Notes under the pieces: model-generated
Database searches by the model: none
The model's input: only the letters and a program-made list of their open reading frames with translations
What the model was told of the DNA's origin: nothing
Assembly (NCBI RefSeq): GCF_000972845.2
Contig: NC_040011.1
Span: 28,314,379-28,378,378 of the forward strand
Length of the DNA: 64,000 bases
Direction of reading: 5' to 3'
Source: Larimichthys crocea
Taxonomy: Eukaryota > Chordata > Actinopteri > Sciaenidae
In this document: piece by piece, positions 46,726-58,400 of the stretch
Layout: each line of letters begins with the position of its first letter
Position numbering within the stretch: the stretch's first letter is position 1
Position numbers and translations under genes: made by a program

Positions 46726-48761
46726 TTATATGTCACCATACCGTTTACTCTGTGGAAGCTCTCAGTTTAATATCGCCGGTTTAATATCTCTGGTTGTATT
46801 AAGCAGTTTTGTTTCAAATAAATGAGCACGACTACTTTACAGCAATATTAGAATTTCATATGATTTTTTTGCACCAATGTGATGAAGTACTTTAATTTGT
46901 CTGGTGTTTAATTTACTGGATTCTCCAAAGGCAGCCATTCTTGTCTGGCAATTTTGTCCATAATCACTTTCCCAGTCACAATAAATAAAATATCACAATA
47001 TAAAATTACATATGCTTTGATATGTATCCATATTGCCCACTCTTACCTTGAACCTTTCCTTAAATATGAATAAAAACAACCACAAGTTTTTAATGAAATT
47101 GAAATGATACATTATTATGAGTGATTAGAGTAATTAGACCAGAGTAGTTCCAACTTCCGCCGAAAAACTATTAGCTGCTAAAACTTCTTTTCAATTACAA
47201 AGGTTTAACCAGGCTCTAGGAGATAATGGGTTACTATTATAAGATGTATGATTAGGTTTCTTTCACTTCATTTGCAAAAGTAATAATGAGACTAGACCAC
47301 AATAGAAACTGGGTACATGCAGTACTTTTAGAAATTATGAAAAGGGAAATTTTTAATAGCTCTTCTTCTCAAGTCCTGTGGTCTTGACAATCATTATTCA
47401 TTCAGTCATTTTACTTTTTTAATGTTTTTCTCTGATTGTCTTGCCACGCCTCTGTTCCTCCTGTTGTCCTGCAAACTTTTCTGAAATCATGATCATTTAA
47501 ATGTTATGATGATACATAAAGTGGAAACTGCCTAATTCATATAATTTGATGGGATTTGAAATGATCATTGGCGACAGAAAACCTCCAGTCCTTGAAGTCT
47601 TTTATCACTGGAGTACTGGCTGAGTGCAGTAATGGTTACACTGTGGGTAAAATTTGAGCCATTTTTTGGATGACAATGTCACATTATTCCAGTTGTCACC
47701 CCTCTTCTTTACCCCGCCCGCACCTTTCTTCTTCTTCTTTTGTCTGATTTTTTACCTCCTGCTGCTGCATTTGTCACACGCCCTTTTTTTTACTTATCTT
47801 CCTTTTCACTCCTCGCTTTCTGCCTTAAGCCAACACACCTCTCCCTGTGCCCAAAACAGCACCTCTCTCTTCTCTTGTTTTATTTTATGTTCTATCCCGC
47901 CATCCATCCATCTATCAATCTATCCATCTATGTACCCCCCCCCCCCCCCTCTTGCTCTCTCTCTCATTAGTCTCCCTACGCTGTGGTTTGTGACTCCCAT
48001 CTCTGTCAGAACTGTTATCACTGCTGTCAGCTCCCTTGGCGAGAACAAAGTCGTTCTCTGCTCACGGCACCACAAAAGACACGAGAGAAATAAAAGGAAA
48101 GAGCCTCAGCCAAAAAAAAAAAGAAAAAGGAGGCGGAAAGGAGGAAAAATTAAAAAGGAGGGGAGTAAACTAGAGGAAAAGGAGGGGGGCTAGGAACACA
48201 TCTTTTCATGTCAACCATGATGCATTGTCATCTGTGGGTTATAACAACCATTGATTTCTCCCTCTGTCATCCCTTTTATCTATACAGCACAGAGCTTACA
48301 GTTGGTGGGAAGATATGAGACCTATCTCTATACACATCAAGTGCCTTTTCCTCATATTATAAATATATCTCCTGCTAAATCAGCTAAGCCTAGTATATCA
48401 ACCTCAAATAAGTTACTGTGTATTATTATGAGCCGAGAAGAACAGTAGGTTTGAAAGACACTGAGATATCCAAAAGAGAAAACGTAACCATTTATAACTA
48501 GAAGTAGCGCTGAAAGAAGGGCCTACTGTATAATGTAGTATACAGTAGTAGAGTATAGTAGGACTTACTGTCACTCAATAGCAATGTCCAATCAACATAG
48601 CTGAAATCAGTCTTTTCTACCTAACAAACCAATCAGAATTTAACCAGCAGAGGCACAGAGGGTACTTTGGAAACCAAGGACAAAATGGCCACCAGCCAAG
48701 GGGTCGTCATCATAGAGATGGCGCTTGGCGTTTGTGGCTCAGGGAGCATGTCCCTGTATCA

Positions 48762-50960
48762 TCACGTGTAGGCATAATCTATGTCGGGAATACCACCCTC
48801 TCTGTAGCCACGGTTGGTACCATAGGTGACATGATGGTGGCTGGTTTGGCTGAGGATGGTGCCATTGAGGCTGCCAGCTCCGTGGTTGCTCCGGTAGGTC
48901 CCGTTAGCTTGGGAGGAAGAGGAAGAGGAGGGGAAAATAGTATGGATGTAGGTGACATCCTCCAGCTTAGGCTGTAAGGGTTGATGGGCCATAGCTGTCA
49001 TCTGAAACCCTGCAGGAGGTGCCCTGATCTCTAAGATGGAAGTGTCTTTCTTAGTGCCTGACTCTACATAGTCATCATAATGTTTTCCACCCCGGCCCCT
49101 GCTGTATGCGCCTGTGTCCCCGGACATGTAACCCGCTCTCTGTCCATACCAGCAGAAGATACCAAAGATTAACAGCAGGCTTACTAATGCTGTGGCACCC
49201 CCTATGATCCCAGCCAACGGCAGGGCTGTTAGTTCAGAGTCCTGTCCCTCTTTATCTGACCCCTCCCCTCCTGAGTTGACCAGAGCCTCTCCAGTCTCTA
49301 TCTGAGCACAGGCCGGGGCCGAGTCTTTACTGTCCGTGTCCATGCTGCCAACCCGAGATGAACCCATGCTGGAACCCCCAAAGGAGGGCTCTGGTCGTAG
49401 TGGCAGCAAGCAGATGAGGTAATGGGAGCGTGGGGTGAGCTGGGTAAGGAGGTACTGCCTCCTCTCTCCAGGTACCAGAGTCTCTGTTATCGAACCGAGA
49501 GCTGCACTGCTACCCAACCTCAGCCACGACAGGCGGAAGGAGGGTGCTGGCTGCGGACACAGCCAACTCACCAGCACACTGTCCGAAGAGAGAGGTTTTA
49601 CAGTCAGCTCCAAGGCCTCTCCGGATACCTGCCCCCCTTCACCGGGAGGCAAAGGCATAACAAGGCCCGGCCGCTTGGCTCGCAGGGTGAAGAGGGAACC
49701 TTGTGTGGGGACCAGCAGAGAGGTAGTGGTGGTGCTGCCATGGGGGACTGAAGCCACTGAGTGCTCCCCTCCTGCAGCATCTTCACCACCTCCGTCTTTT
49801 TCTGCTGGGTTCACCCCCATTCCAGTACTGGGACCAGCAGGGGGTCCTTCACACTGCTCCATCAGGGAGGTTACGTCTCTGAGGGTCTGACCCCTTACAG
49901 GCTCAGGCCCCTGACATGTCAGACCCCTGACTGTCACTGCTGACCCCCGGCCGTGCAGCCAGGCATGGAGCCAGCGAAGGTTGCAGCCACAGTACCAGGG
50001 ATTTCCTCGCAGCAGTAGCAGCTCCAGGCTTTCTGTGTCCTTAAAAAGTCCTCTTGGGAGACTGGTCAGATTGTTTCCGGACAGGTCCAGTCTCTGTAGC
50101 CGACGCATTCCCTCCAGCGCCCCCCGTGGTATGTGGGTCATTCCATTATCTTGTAAATGGAGTCGCACGAGATGAGCCGATGGTAGGTTAACTGGTGGAG
50201 ACTGCAGGGCATTCCTGACCAACGACAGCTCAGTCAGGTTGGAAAGACGTGAAAAGGTGTCATCTGCAATGCGTGTGTTGGCCAACAGGTTCCCATCTAG
50301 GACCAAGCGCCGCAGGGAGGCGAGGCCACGGAAAGCATGTGTGGGAATGGTGCTGATCCTATTGTCGTCCAGTCGCAACTCTTCCAAGGATGCTGGCAGG
50401 CCTGCAGGGATGCTTGACAGATGGTTCCGTGACAGAAACAGGAGTCGAAGCCGTGGAGTCCCAGAAAAAGCTCGCTCCTGGATGCTAACTGTGGATATAG
50501 AGTTATCATCCAGGTGTAAACGTTCTAGTAATGGTAACTTGGCCAGAGCTGACCTCGGTAACGTTCGTATATTATTATCCTGTAAATGGAGCTCCCGTAA
50601 TGAAGGTGGGAGGTGTATAGGGAATTCATCCAGCTGATTGGCATACAGGTAAATGACTCGTATGGAAGTGCTGCGTTCCAGTGAGGGAGGCAGGCCAGCG
50701 TTACTCAGCCGGTTGCTCTGTAAGTAGAGGATGGCAGCCATTAATGGTAGTGGAGGAATTATACTGAGGCCACGGTCGTTGCAGTAGACAAAACCCTCAT
50801 CACAGCGGCACACTGAGGGACAAACAATGCCCTCATCTCCCTCGCCCGTCTCCATGGCAATTGCCGCTGCCGCCAGTTCCAGCACCTCAGCCAATAAGGT
50901 GAGGCACAGGAGGAGCAGAAAGAGCCAATCCCGGAGCTCAGCAAGACTCTCAGCTGCCAT
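48762..50960 (-). CDS. flrt1: Leucine-rich repeat transmembrane protein FLRT1
   Basis: Type I membrane receptor of the FLRT family, which binds latrophilins, UNC5 and FGF receptors in cell adhesion and axon guidance. It is a single 732-residue coding exon, as in other vertebrates. Domains: signal peptide in residues 1-35 (LRDWLFLLLLCL matches human LRDWLFLCYGL); Cys-flanked LRR N-cap (CPSVCRCDEGFVYC, 47-60); about ten LRRs to residue 319 (for example LRELHLQDNN, LEELRLDDNRISTIP, NLTELSLVRN); LRR C-cap from NPWYCGCNLRWLHAW (320-370); a Gly/Ser-rich linker; FN3 domain about 445-520 (SFRLSWLRLG, GSITETLVPG); transmembrane helix 581-606 (LPLAGIIGGATALVSLLLIF); and a tail ending GGIPDIDYAYT. The protein is longer than human FLRT1 through linker and tail insertions. 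An acceptor (ctctttcaatcag) ends at 50976, 15 nt before the ATG, so 5' non-coding exons lie upstream. Nested antisense in a macrod1 intron. Confidence 0.97.
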   Translation of the reverse strand: MAAESLAELRDWLFLLLLCLTLLAEVLELAAAAIAMETGEGDEGIVCPSVCRCDEGFVYCNDRGLSIIPPLPLMAAILYLQSNRLSNAGLPPSLERSTSIRVIYLYANQLDEFPIHLPPSLRELHLQDNNIRTLPRSALAKLPLLERLHLDDNSISTVSIQERAFSGTPRLRLLFLSRNHLSSIPAGLPASLEELRLDDNRISTIPTHAFRGLASLRRLVLDGNLLANTRIADDTFSRLSNLTELSLVRNALQSPPVNLPSAHLVRLHLQDNGMTHIPRGALEGMRRLQRLDLSGNNLTSLPRGLFKDTESLELLLLRGNPWYCGCNLRWLHAWLHGRGSAVTVRGLTCQGPEPVRGQTLRDVTSLMEQCEGPPAGPSTGMGVNPAEKDGGGEDAAGGEHSVASVPHGSTTTTSLLVPTQGSLFTLRAKRPGLVMPLPPGEGGQVSGEALELTVKPLSSDSVLVSWLCPQPAPSFRLSWLRLGSSAALGSITETLVPGERRQYLLTQLTPRSHYLICLLPLRPEPSFGGSSMGSSRVGSMDTDSKDSAPACAQIETGEALVNSGGEGSDKEGQDSELTALPLAGIIGGATALVSLLLIFGIFCWYGQRAGYMSGDTGAYSRGRGGKHYDDYVESGTKKDTSILEIRAPPAGFQMTAMAHQPLQPKLEDVTYIHTIFPSSSSSSQANGTYRSNHGAGSLNGTILSQTSHHHVTYGTNRGYREGGIPDIDYAYT

Positions 50961-53691
50961 GTTGGTGCACAGCTCCTGATTGAAAGAGAGGAAAAATGGG
51001 AAACTGGATTAAAATAAGTACAAAGGCTATAACTCACTGATTATAAAAAAAAAAAAATCACAGTAACTCATTATATTCAAAAGAGAAAGAAGAAAGAGTT
51101 GTTGGCAAAATGAGTTTCAGATAAAGATAGTGCAGGACAAACCATAAATTTAACCTCTTTCTCCAGAATGATGTATTTTCCACATGCTGTTAAAACGTTT
51201 TTTTTTATCTCCAAAGTGGAGAAGATTCGGGGATTGAATAGTCAGACATACTTAAGAGGGGCTGTCCAGTATTAAATGGGTCAGAGCAACCAAGCAGAAG
51301 ACAAACGGACATTTAGAGGCAGCCAGTGTGATAAAGAGTGAAGTGAATGTGTGCTTATGATTGCAAGAATCATTGAAAGCAAAACGATGACAGAGATGGA
51401 GAAAATTGGACAGTGGCAGTTCCAAGGAGGGAAAATGAGTATTTTTTTCCCGGGGAGATTAACTGAAATGGAGTGAGTGACATGAAACTAAAATGGTGGA
51501 GAGATTGGAAAGGAGAGAAGGAAATCTGATTAATTGCCCACAGCGCTGTTGATAGCTTTTAAGACAATACAAGTGATAAACTTGTTGTGCCTGCACTATA
51601 TCTAACCATGCGATGAGTAGTATTAAGACAAGCGAAAACGGAGAAACAGAGAAGCAGAGTGCTTGATTGTGTATTCAGAAACAAAAGGCAACACAGGTTT
51701 GAGGTTATGGCCGTATACGCAAAGAAATGCACACACAAGTAAGTAAACATACCGAACACAAAGCATTCACATACAGAAGAGAGTCTCAGTACAAGCTGAC
51801 ATGTATAATGCATGTTTTCTCTTGGTTGTTATTGTTCGTGAAATTTCTATAAATTATTCAGGAAAGTGGTCCTGAAATCCCCAGAAATGTTTTAGCGAGA
51901 TGTTTTACAGAGAAGCATTTTTCTGAAACATTAATACGTTGCTCGGTCGATGTCTTATGACTTGTCTCCTAGCGAATCCCTGACACCAACATCAGTAACA
52001 GGAATTTACAATTCAGATAAAATGATCTCTGTGCACTCACATTCATAACACACTATTTATAGAACATGAATAATATACAGCGGTGAAAGTTGTAGAAATT
52101 ACATTGCGGCGTACTCTTGTTGAATCCTTTCTTTCTGTTAGCCTGGGGCTGGAAAATGTGCCCTGATGTGAAACGCCTGACATGATTTGACAGCACATTT
52201 GATAAACAAATCCTCTAAAGGCAAGTATTTTTTTTTCACCCCTTTCTGTGCACGGATGTATGTGTTTGTGTGTACGTATGAGAACTCGGTGCTCGATGCA
52301 AAATTTCCCCTTGGCTGCAGTCAAAATCCATGCAAAGCAAACAAGAGATGGCAACAATAGAAGACACCGAGATGGGGTTGGGGGGTGGGGAGGGATGGAG
52401 GCGAGAAGACAGATGGAGAGTTGGACAGTCCGTCAGAGCAGGAGAGGGTTAGCGAGTTCCTGGCAGTGAAGACTTTCAGTGCCCGGAGTTTGTTGCAAAA
52501 GCAAAAAATGCTTGGTTGCTATTTTTTTTTCTGTGAGATAAGTGTAAAAATAGCTACATTTGTGTACCTGTACATGCTGGTGTGTGCATCTTTAAGAGCA
52601 TTTGTATGAAAGATCTGCATCACCAACAACCAGCTCCTGTCTCAGCTCAACACAGGCAGTATATATGTAAGAAAAGAGTGTGCTCCACACAACTCGGCAT
52701 GGACCCAGGCTATACTATATTTTCTCTTTTCTTAATGGTATTTTTAGCTTAAATCTGACAACTTCCAAGCATTTCCAGCATTTGAGAGACAGAAAAAGTA
52801 AGCGAGAGGAACACTCAGGAGGGAGTGTCAAGGTAGAAACTGAGACCATATTGTGATTTCTGTAGGAATATCAATTAACATATGCTTCGGCGCCACATAA
52901 TCCCCGCTTCCCTTTCGTAAATATCCTCTTGGCACGAACCCTGTGTGTGTCTGCCTACATGCCAAGGCTTCCTATCGACACGTCTTTTTAATGATCCTTA
53001 GATTTTCTGTCTTCTACACTGCCTGGCTCGTTGGCTCACTATCCCCAACTGTCACTCTCTCTTATGGCGCACTCCTCTCTCTGCATCTCTATCTTTCACG
53101 TCATCTACTTCTCCCATCTGCCCACCACCACCTTCTCCCCTTCATAATCTTTCATTATATCCACTCTCAGGTTTGTTTGCAGAAGTGTCCGTGAAGTCCT
53201 CCTCCTCCTCTCCTCCCTTTTCTCTATCTCTTTTTAATCCTCTTTTATCCTTTCCTTTCCAGTTGTCCGTTGATTCCTACACACTGAGATTGCATCAATC
53301 AGCTTTGCTTTACTCCTCCTGCCCAGATCTCCCCTCGCCTCTCCTCCATGGCAACTTAATTTCTCTTTTTCATTTAGATGCAGCAGACTCCCTATCTCTT
53401 TCTCACGTCCTTTAGAACTCTAGCTTTCCTTTCTAGCTTTCTCACTCGTGCATTTGCTTTCTTTTTCCTTTGTGGCGCCCCCCCTCGCCCCAATATTTCA
53501 ATCATGTTCTGTAATAAAAGCCTTTGTTGGAGCACAGAACTAGTGTGTGTGTTTGTGTCTTTTCTTTCTGATCATGTAGCTGAAAACAAGATGTAAGTGT
53601 GGTGTTCTTCATTGGCGGGAATGCAGGATGCATGTGTGTGTGTGTGTGTAAAAAGGTCTAAGTAAGGATGTGATTGCGGTGGGCTTGCTAA

Positions 53692-54808
53692 CCTGCTCAG
53701 TCTTCGTGCCTTTCACGTCCGCCGCAGCCTTGTTTTTCCTGTACGAAGGATTTGTGGTGTTGAGCAGAGTATCGGCGTGTCTTTCTGTGTAATTGCGGAT
53801 GTAGCAGTGGACCTCTCTGTATGTTAGCACAGATTCCCAGTCTACTTTGAATCGTTCAGAAGTGTAGCCTTGCTCCTTGGGGCCGTTGAATCTTCCTCAG
53901 CTTGGGTGAATGATGATAGGGATGATGATAGCCTGTACTCCAGGGATCCACAAGTAGCAACACCAGCATGGCTCAAAGCCGCATCGGCACCCACATTTGT
54001 GTGTTGTGTGTGTGTATGTGTGTGTGTGCGTGTGTGTGCGTGTGTGTGTGTCTGTCCTACTGCCAAGCTCTTTCTCTCTCTGGGGTAAGGGGCTTTTAGG
54101 TCTGCCAACTCAAGTCATCTTCAACAAGCATCCAGAGGCCTAATTCTGAAATCACCCCTCCACACCCAAATGCTACAGTTGGGCAGGCAGTCAGAAGATG
54201 GTTGAGGGCTCAAGGGTCCTTCTTCGAAGTCAAAAGCAATCCTGGATACTCATGCAAGTAGTGGGTCATTCAAAAATAGTACGGTGCCATGCAAAACTCG
54301 CTTTGAATAACCAGGTAGTGGTTTTAATTAATGAAGTGAGAATAAGTGAGATTTCCACAGCTCAGAAAAATCCAGCAGAGTCCTTATGATCTATTATTAT
54401 TGGTTGTATTCTAACAATTATTTTGACACGAATTTCACAGTTTGATGATGGTAATGACTACGTCTGAGGCTGTGATGGACAGGCCCAGTGCAGAAAAGGC
54501 TGTAAAAGTCTCTGCTCCGGCTTCTTTTTGCTTTCCTCTCGGCGTTAGCCTCAACTCTCCTCTTTTCAATGTTTGATTGCTTCCTTTTCGGTTCACACAG
54601 TTTTTCTTCAGAGGCAGCAAAGCAAGATGACAAAGTGTACTGGATGTAGTTCACTCAAGCGGCGTTGTGATGGCCAGTCACGTGGCTCGGTGTGAAAAGT
54701 TCTCCCACAGGTTAGCAGTAATGGACTTCCGACTTTTACCCTCAAGGTAGGCTTGACTGGTGTTTGCTTCAGCAGGATGTCTGGCTGAGCGTTAGTGAAC
54801 ACTAACCT
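53692..54808 (-). other. Possible flrt1 5' non-coding exon
   Basis: On the minus strand a good acceptor-like sequence (ctgctgtctcctcgcag) ends near 54809 and a donor-like gactgagcag|gttagc lies near 53691. The enclosed sequence is less AT-rich than its flanks. The coding exon of flrt1 needs an upstream exon, but this link is only inferred, and the interval contains a CA microsatellite. Confidence 0.18.
54001..54053 (+). repeat. Imperfect (GT)n microsatellite
   Basis: GT run of about 53 bp with GC and TA interruptions. Confidence 0.93.
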
Positions 54809-55403
54809 GCGAGGAGACAGCAGACAAGCACAGTGTTAGAATTTCATTTGGAGATGCAGTGAATGAGAGTAACAAGATATTTGAAAAAATTATACAGTGT
54901 AAAATCAATCTGAAACCACACACAACAGGCCATTTGTAATACACCAGAAATGAAACAACCTTTAACTAGTTTAGGTTTTCTTATTACCAGGTTTTAGGGT
55001 TCAATGTCAGGAAATATAATATTGCCTGAATAGTTCAGTAATGTCTGATTACCTTCCAAATTCATCTTGTATACTTTACTCCAAATATATTCAAATCTTG
55101 GTACAGTAGATTAAAATTAATGAAAACGAACGTGTTCTTAAGGGGCCGCAGAAATGAAATGCTTTCATGTCTTTATTTTTTTATGCCAAGTGACTTAAAG
55201 ATGTAATTTTAGGTTTCAACGTTGGCACAATATTGAATACTAAAAGGTATGGGCTAAATAATTATTCCCATCAGAACAGTTATACCTTTTAAAATTAAGT
55301 ACCTCGTGAAAATACTTCCTGAAGGTCAACGCTGCATATGCGCAACACTAAGCTCCCAATGGACACAAACCTCCCATTAAGGTAACTCTATGTTTTATAT
55401 GTG

Positions 55404-55451
55404 TTTTTTTTTTTTTTTTTTTTTAAACAAAATTTTTTTTTTTTTTTTTTT
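55404..55451 (+). repeat. Two poly-T tracts (T21 and T19)
   Basis: T21 at 55404-55424 and T19 at 55433-55451, separated by an 8-base A-rich spacer (aaacaaaa). Confidence 0.95.
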
Positions 55452-58400
55452 GTCACACAAAGCTTTGGAGCTTTCATTAACCACCATGCGCTAAGTGCCT
55501 GTATCTTGTGTGCAGAATCGAACCCCCTAGTGAACACTGGCTTTAGAAATATAAGGGTTTCATCAGGCATACTGAGGGTACAGAGACAGATTCATCAAGA
55601 CCATTAACTGCTCCACTGCTCACATTCGCCTGTTCACTTCATCCCAGAGTAAGTAGACTAGATAGCCAACTGGGAAATTATCATGCAGTTTGCTTAAACA
55701 CAAATAGAGACAAATAAAGCCGTCCTCATTTTCATTTTCAGAGGGCACGTGCTGGAGCTGAGAAGAAGTTGCTCAGCAGGCTTATGTCTGTGCGTGTGTG
55801 CTATACATCCTTAACCCAGGGTGACAGTATGTGTTTTTACTCTTGATTTGGTAACTGGTTCCACAAATGGAAAGGAATGTGTTTAAATGAGTGTGCTGTT
55901 TAATCTGGTAGTTAGGTGGTTGGCGTGGGATGAAGTTGGGTAGTGTGTGGTGAGATACATTTTCCTTTTTATAAAACAGCTCCAGACTGATACCCAGTTT
56001 GTGGCATAGTAAACTGATTTATATGTGCAGAGTGCGGCTAACATACATAATGAAAACAGCTTGCGATGGGGCCGAATGCTAAATAGAGATTGGGTCGACT
56101 TTGTGATTGGCATTTAAGGAGAAGTGAGATTATGGTCGGTTCAAGGACGGTCTAGATGTATACTGAGCATTATGTATGGTGCTCTATACCCATTTTATTC
56201 CCTTCATTTGTAAATCACTGACTGATGCCATAATACTTAAAAATCATTAAATCCTCTTGTGTTGGTATTTCGGCTTCAAAGAGGCTTTGAAGTCGAATCA
56301 TAATTCAAATGAAGACTTTTAATTGGATGTCATCAGTCAAGTATTAACAGCATATGTCACCTTTAGTAACACTAACTGTCGTTTTAAAAACAGTCCCCTT
56401 AATTGGTTGCAGTGTCTGGTCCAAAACTAGCCTTGCACTGTGCACTAATCTTTGCCTACCGCAGGCAAAATGTCTGCCTGCATTGGACAAGATGTGAATA
56501 TTGAACATCAGCAGCATTTCCACAGCTCACTGCAATCACCCGTTAGACATCAATATGTGAAGCTCTATCTGTACAATGTCGAGGCTGTCTTTAAAAGTTT
56601 TTGTGATGGATTTTCAAAAGCAAGCCTTGTTAGGGGGAAGTGTTGTGGGGGAGACGGAGGATGTATCAAGGCAAGGAGTCATAGTGATTTAGGAAAGGGC
56701 GGTATCTGATGTTTGAGGAAGGTTAGAGAACGGTAGAGAACGGTATTTCAGTACATTGCTGAAGCAATTTGCAAAGAAGATATCGCCCTTATTAATATCC
56801 AACGTTTATCCTACACCTCAATACACTGGTTAACCTGCAAGAAAGAAATTACGCAAAAACCTTTTAAAGGTGAATGGCTAGACCTCGCCCTCTTTGAGTT
56901 TATCGTCGTCTTTCATACAATTTCATTTCCTTTTGATGTTAATAAGTGCAGTTTGTGTGGATGTTCCTTAGAAATGTATAGAAAAGTGAAATTTTTCAAG
57001 TGTCTTGACATTTGCATGGCAATTGTGTGTATTTAGACTAGATACAAAAGATGAAAATCCACTAGAGCTCTAACGTTGACAAGGTTGTTAAAAATAAATT
57101 ATTAGTAGAGTGGAATTACAGTTATTATTACTCCTCATATATATTATTTGATTATTTAAGTCCATTTTATTTTTTTTTATTCAAAAGCTGTTTTTGAAAG
57201 CTAAATATTTCATGAATATCTTTTAGGTTTGGACAAAACAAGCAATTTAAATAAGCCCGCTTGAGCTTTAGGAAACTCTGATGGGCATTTTCTTTTTCAT
57301 TTGATTAATTTAATTATATTATATTGATTAAGGATGAAAATAATTAAAAAAATAAGTTACAGCTTTTATGGGAAAATAAGCCTGCAGAGCATTGATGTAC
57401 TCTTGTCAGAGTTTATTTCTTGTATTTTTCCAGAATTAAATTGCAGACATCACCAACAGTTCATTTTTTGTATAAAAAGTGTGTACTTTATTATGTCAAA
57501 TAATTTTATACTCTAAAACCAGGTCCTTACACAGTTAAACTACTGCCAAATTAGTAACTACCCTTGGATAATACGGGAAGAAAAAAAGGAGGTACGAAAC
57601 ACTAGCAAATTATCTAACAGCAGGGGGGTGCAGGAAAAAGAGCCATTACTTGAATCTTTTAGCCCACTCAAATCATTTCAGGTTTTTCCAGCAATTTCTT
57701 AGGGAATCATAAAAATGTACAAACACATTTTTTATCACCACAAACCAATTCCTGGATATTCTCCTTCCCCATAACTCTCACACCGCTCGTGAGGAGTAGA
57801 GGCAGTAATAAAGAGAGCGCTTGCCATACATTGGGCAGGTGACCCACATAGTGTTCAGGTCAAAAATATTTCCAACTGACCCTTCGGTGTGCGTCTTTTC
57901 TGTTTGTACTTGTTTTTTCCTGCATAACAGAGAGCACAGAGAACGTCTCACTCCTCAGGGGGACAGAAATCACTCTGCTCTTGTGAGCCAGTCAATGACA
58001 ACTGTTTAGCCTACAGGCACGCTGCAGTATGTGACTTTCACTGTGGCTTCTGCGCAGTCAAAATGCTCTTGCTGTTTTGTTTTTCTCTTCCCTTTTGTGC
58101 AATAACGATCAGCTATTAGCATGTTTTTCCTTTGCTTTATGAGAGCGCAAGAAATCTACAAGTACAGACAAAATATATCTGCGTCTGAGCTCAGGGCTGC
58201 TGGAGGGTCCAGTGTAACTAATAATCCTGGCTATGCATAGGATGTGTAAATATGTGCTGCGTGTGATTCATGTTCTTTGTTTGATTTCCAGATGGAGGTA
58301 ACATTTGTACAGAGATGTGGCTATAGTATTTTTATGTGCATTGTGAGTGGGTGCCTTGTACAATTTGCAGATGGCGGTACAGAGGAAAGTCTGGTACTAC

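Larger units (their letters stand above)
37096..48761 (+). other. macrod1 intron 3, middle part
   Basis: No exon or RNA gene was recognised. Contents seen: a possible decayed repeat at about 39990-40200 (aggaagtgctttaaaaacaa), TG run 43917-43940, (AT)n at 44154-44264, A32 at 44529-44560, CA run 45655-45684, a repeat at 46540-46725, and C-rich and polypyrimidine sequence around 47700-47960. The last few hundred bases before 48762 should be the flrt1 3' UTR; no clear minus-strand AATAAA was found close to the stop. Confidence 0.55.

Noticed and set aside
47654..48193. 179-residue plus-strand open frame
   Set aside because: It arises from pyrimidine-rich then purine-rich low-complexity DNA (poly-Phe/Ser/Pro, then poly-Lys); no domain.
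49435..49890. 151-residue plus-strand open frame
   Set aside because: It is antisense to flrt1 coding sequence.
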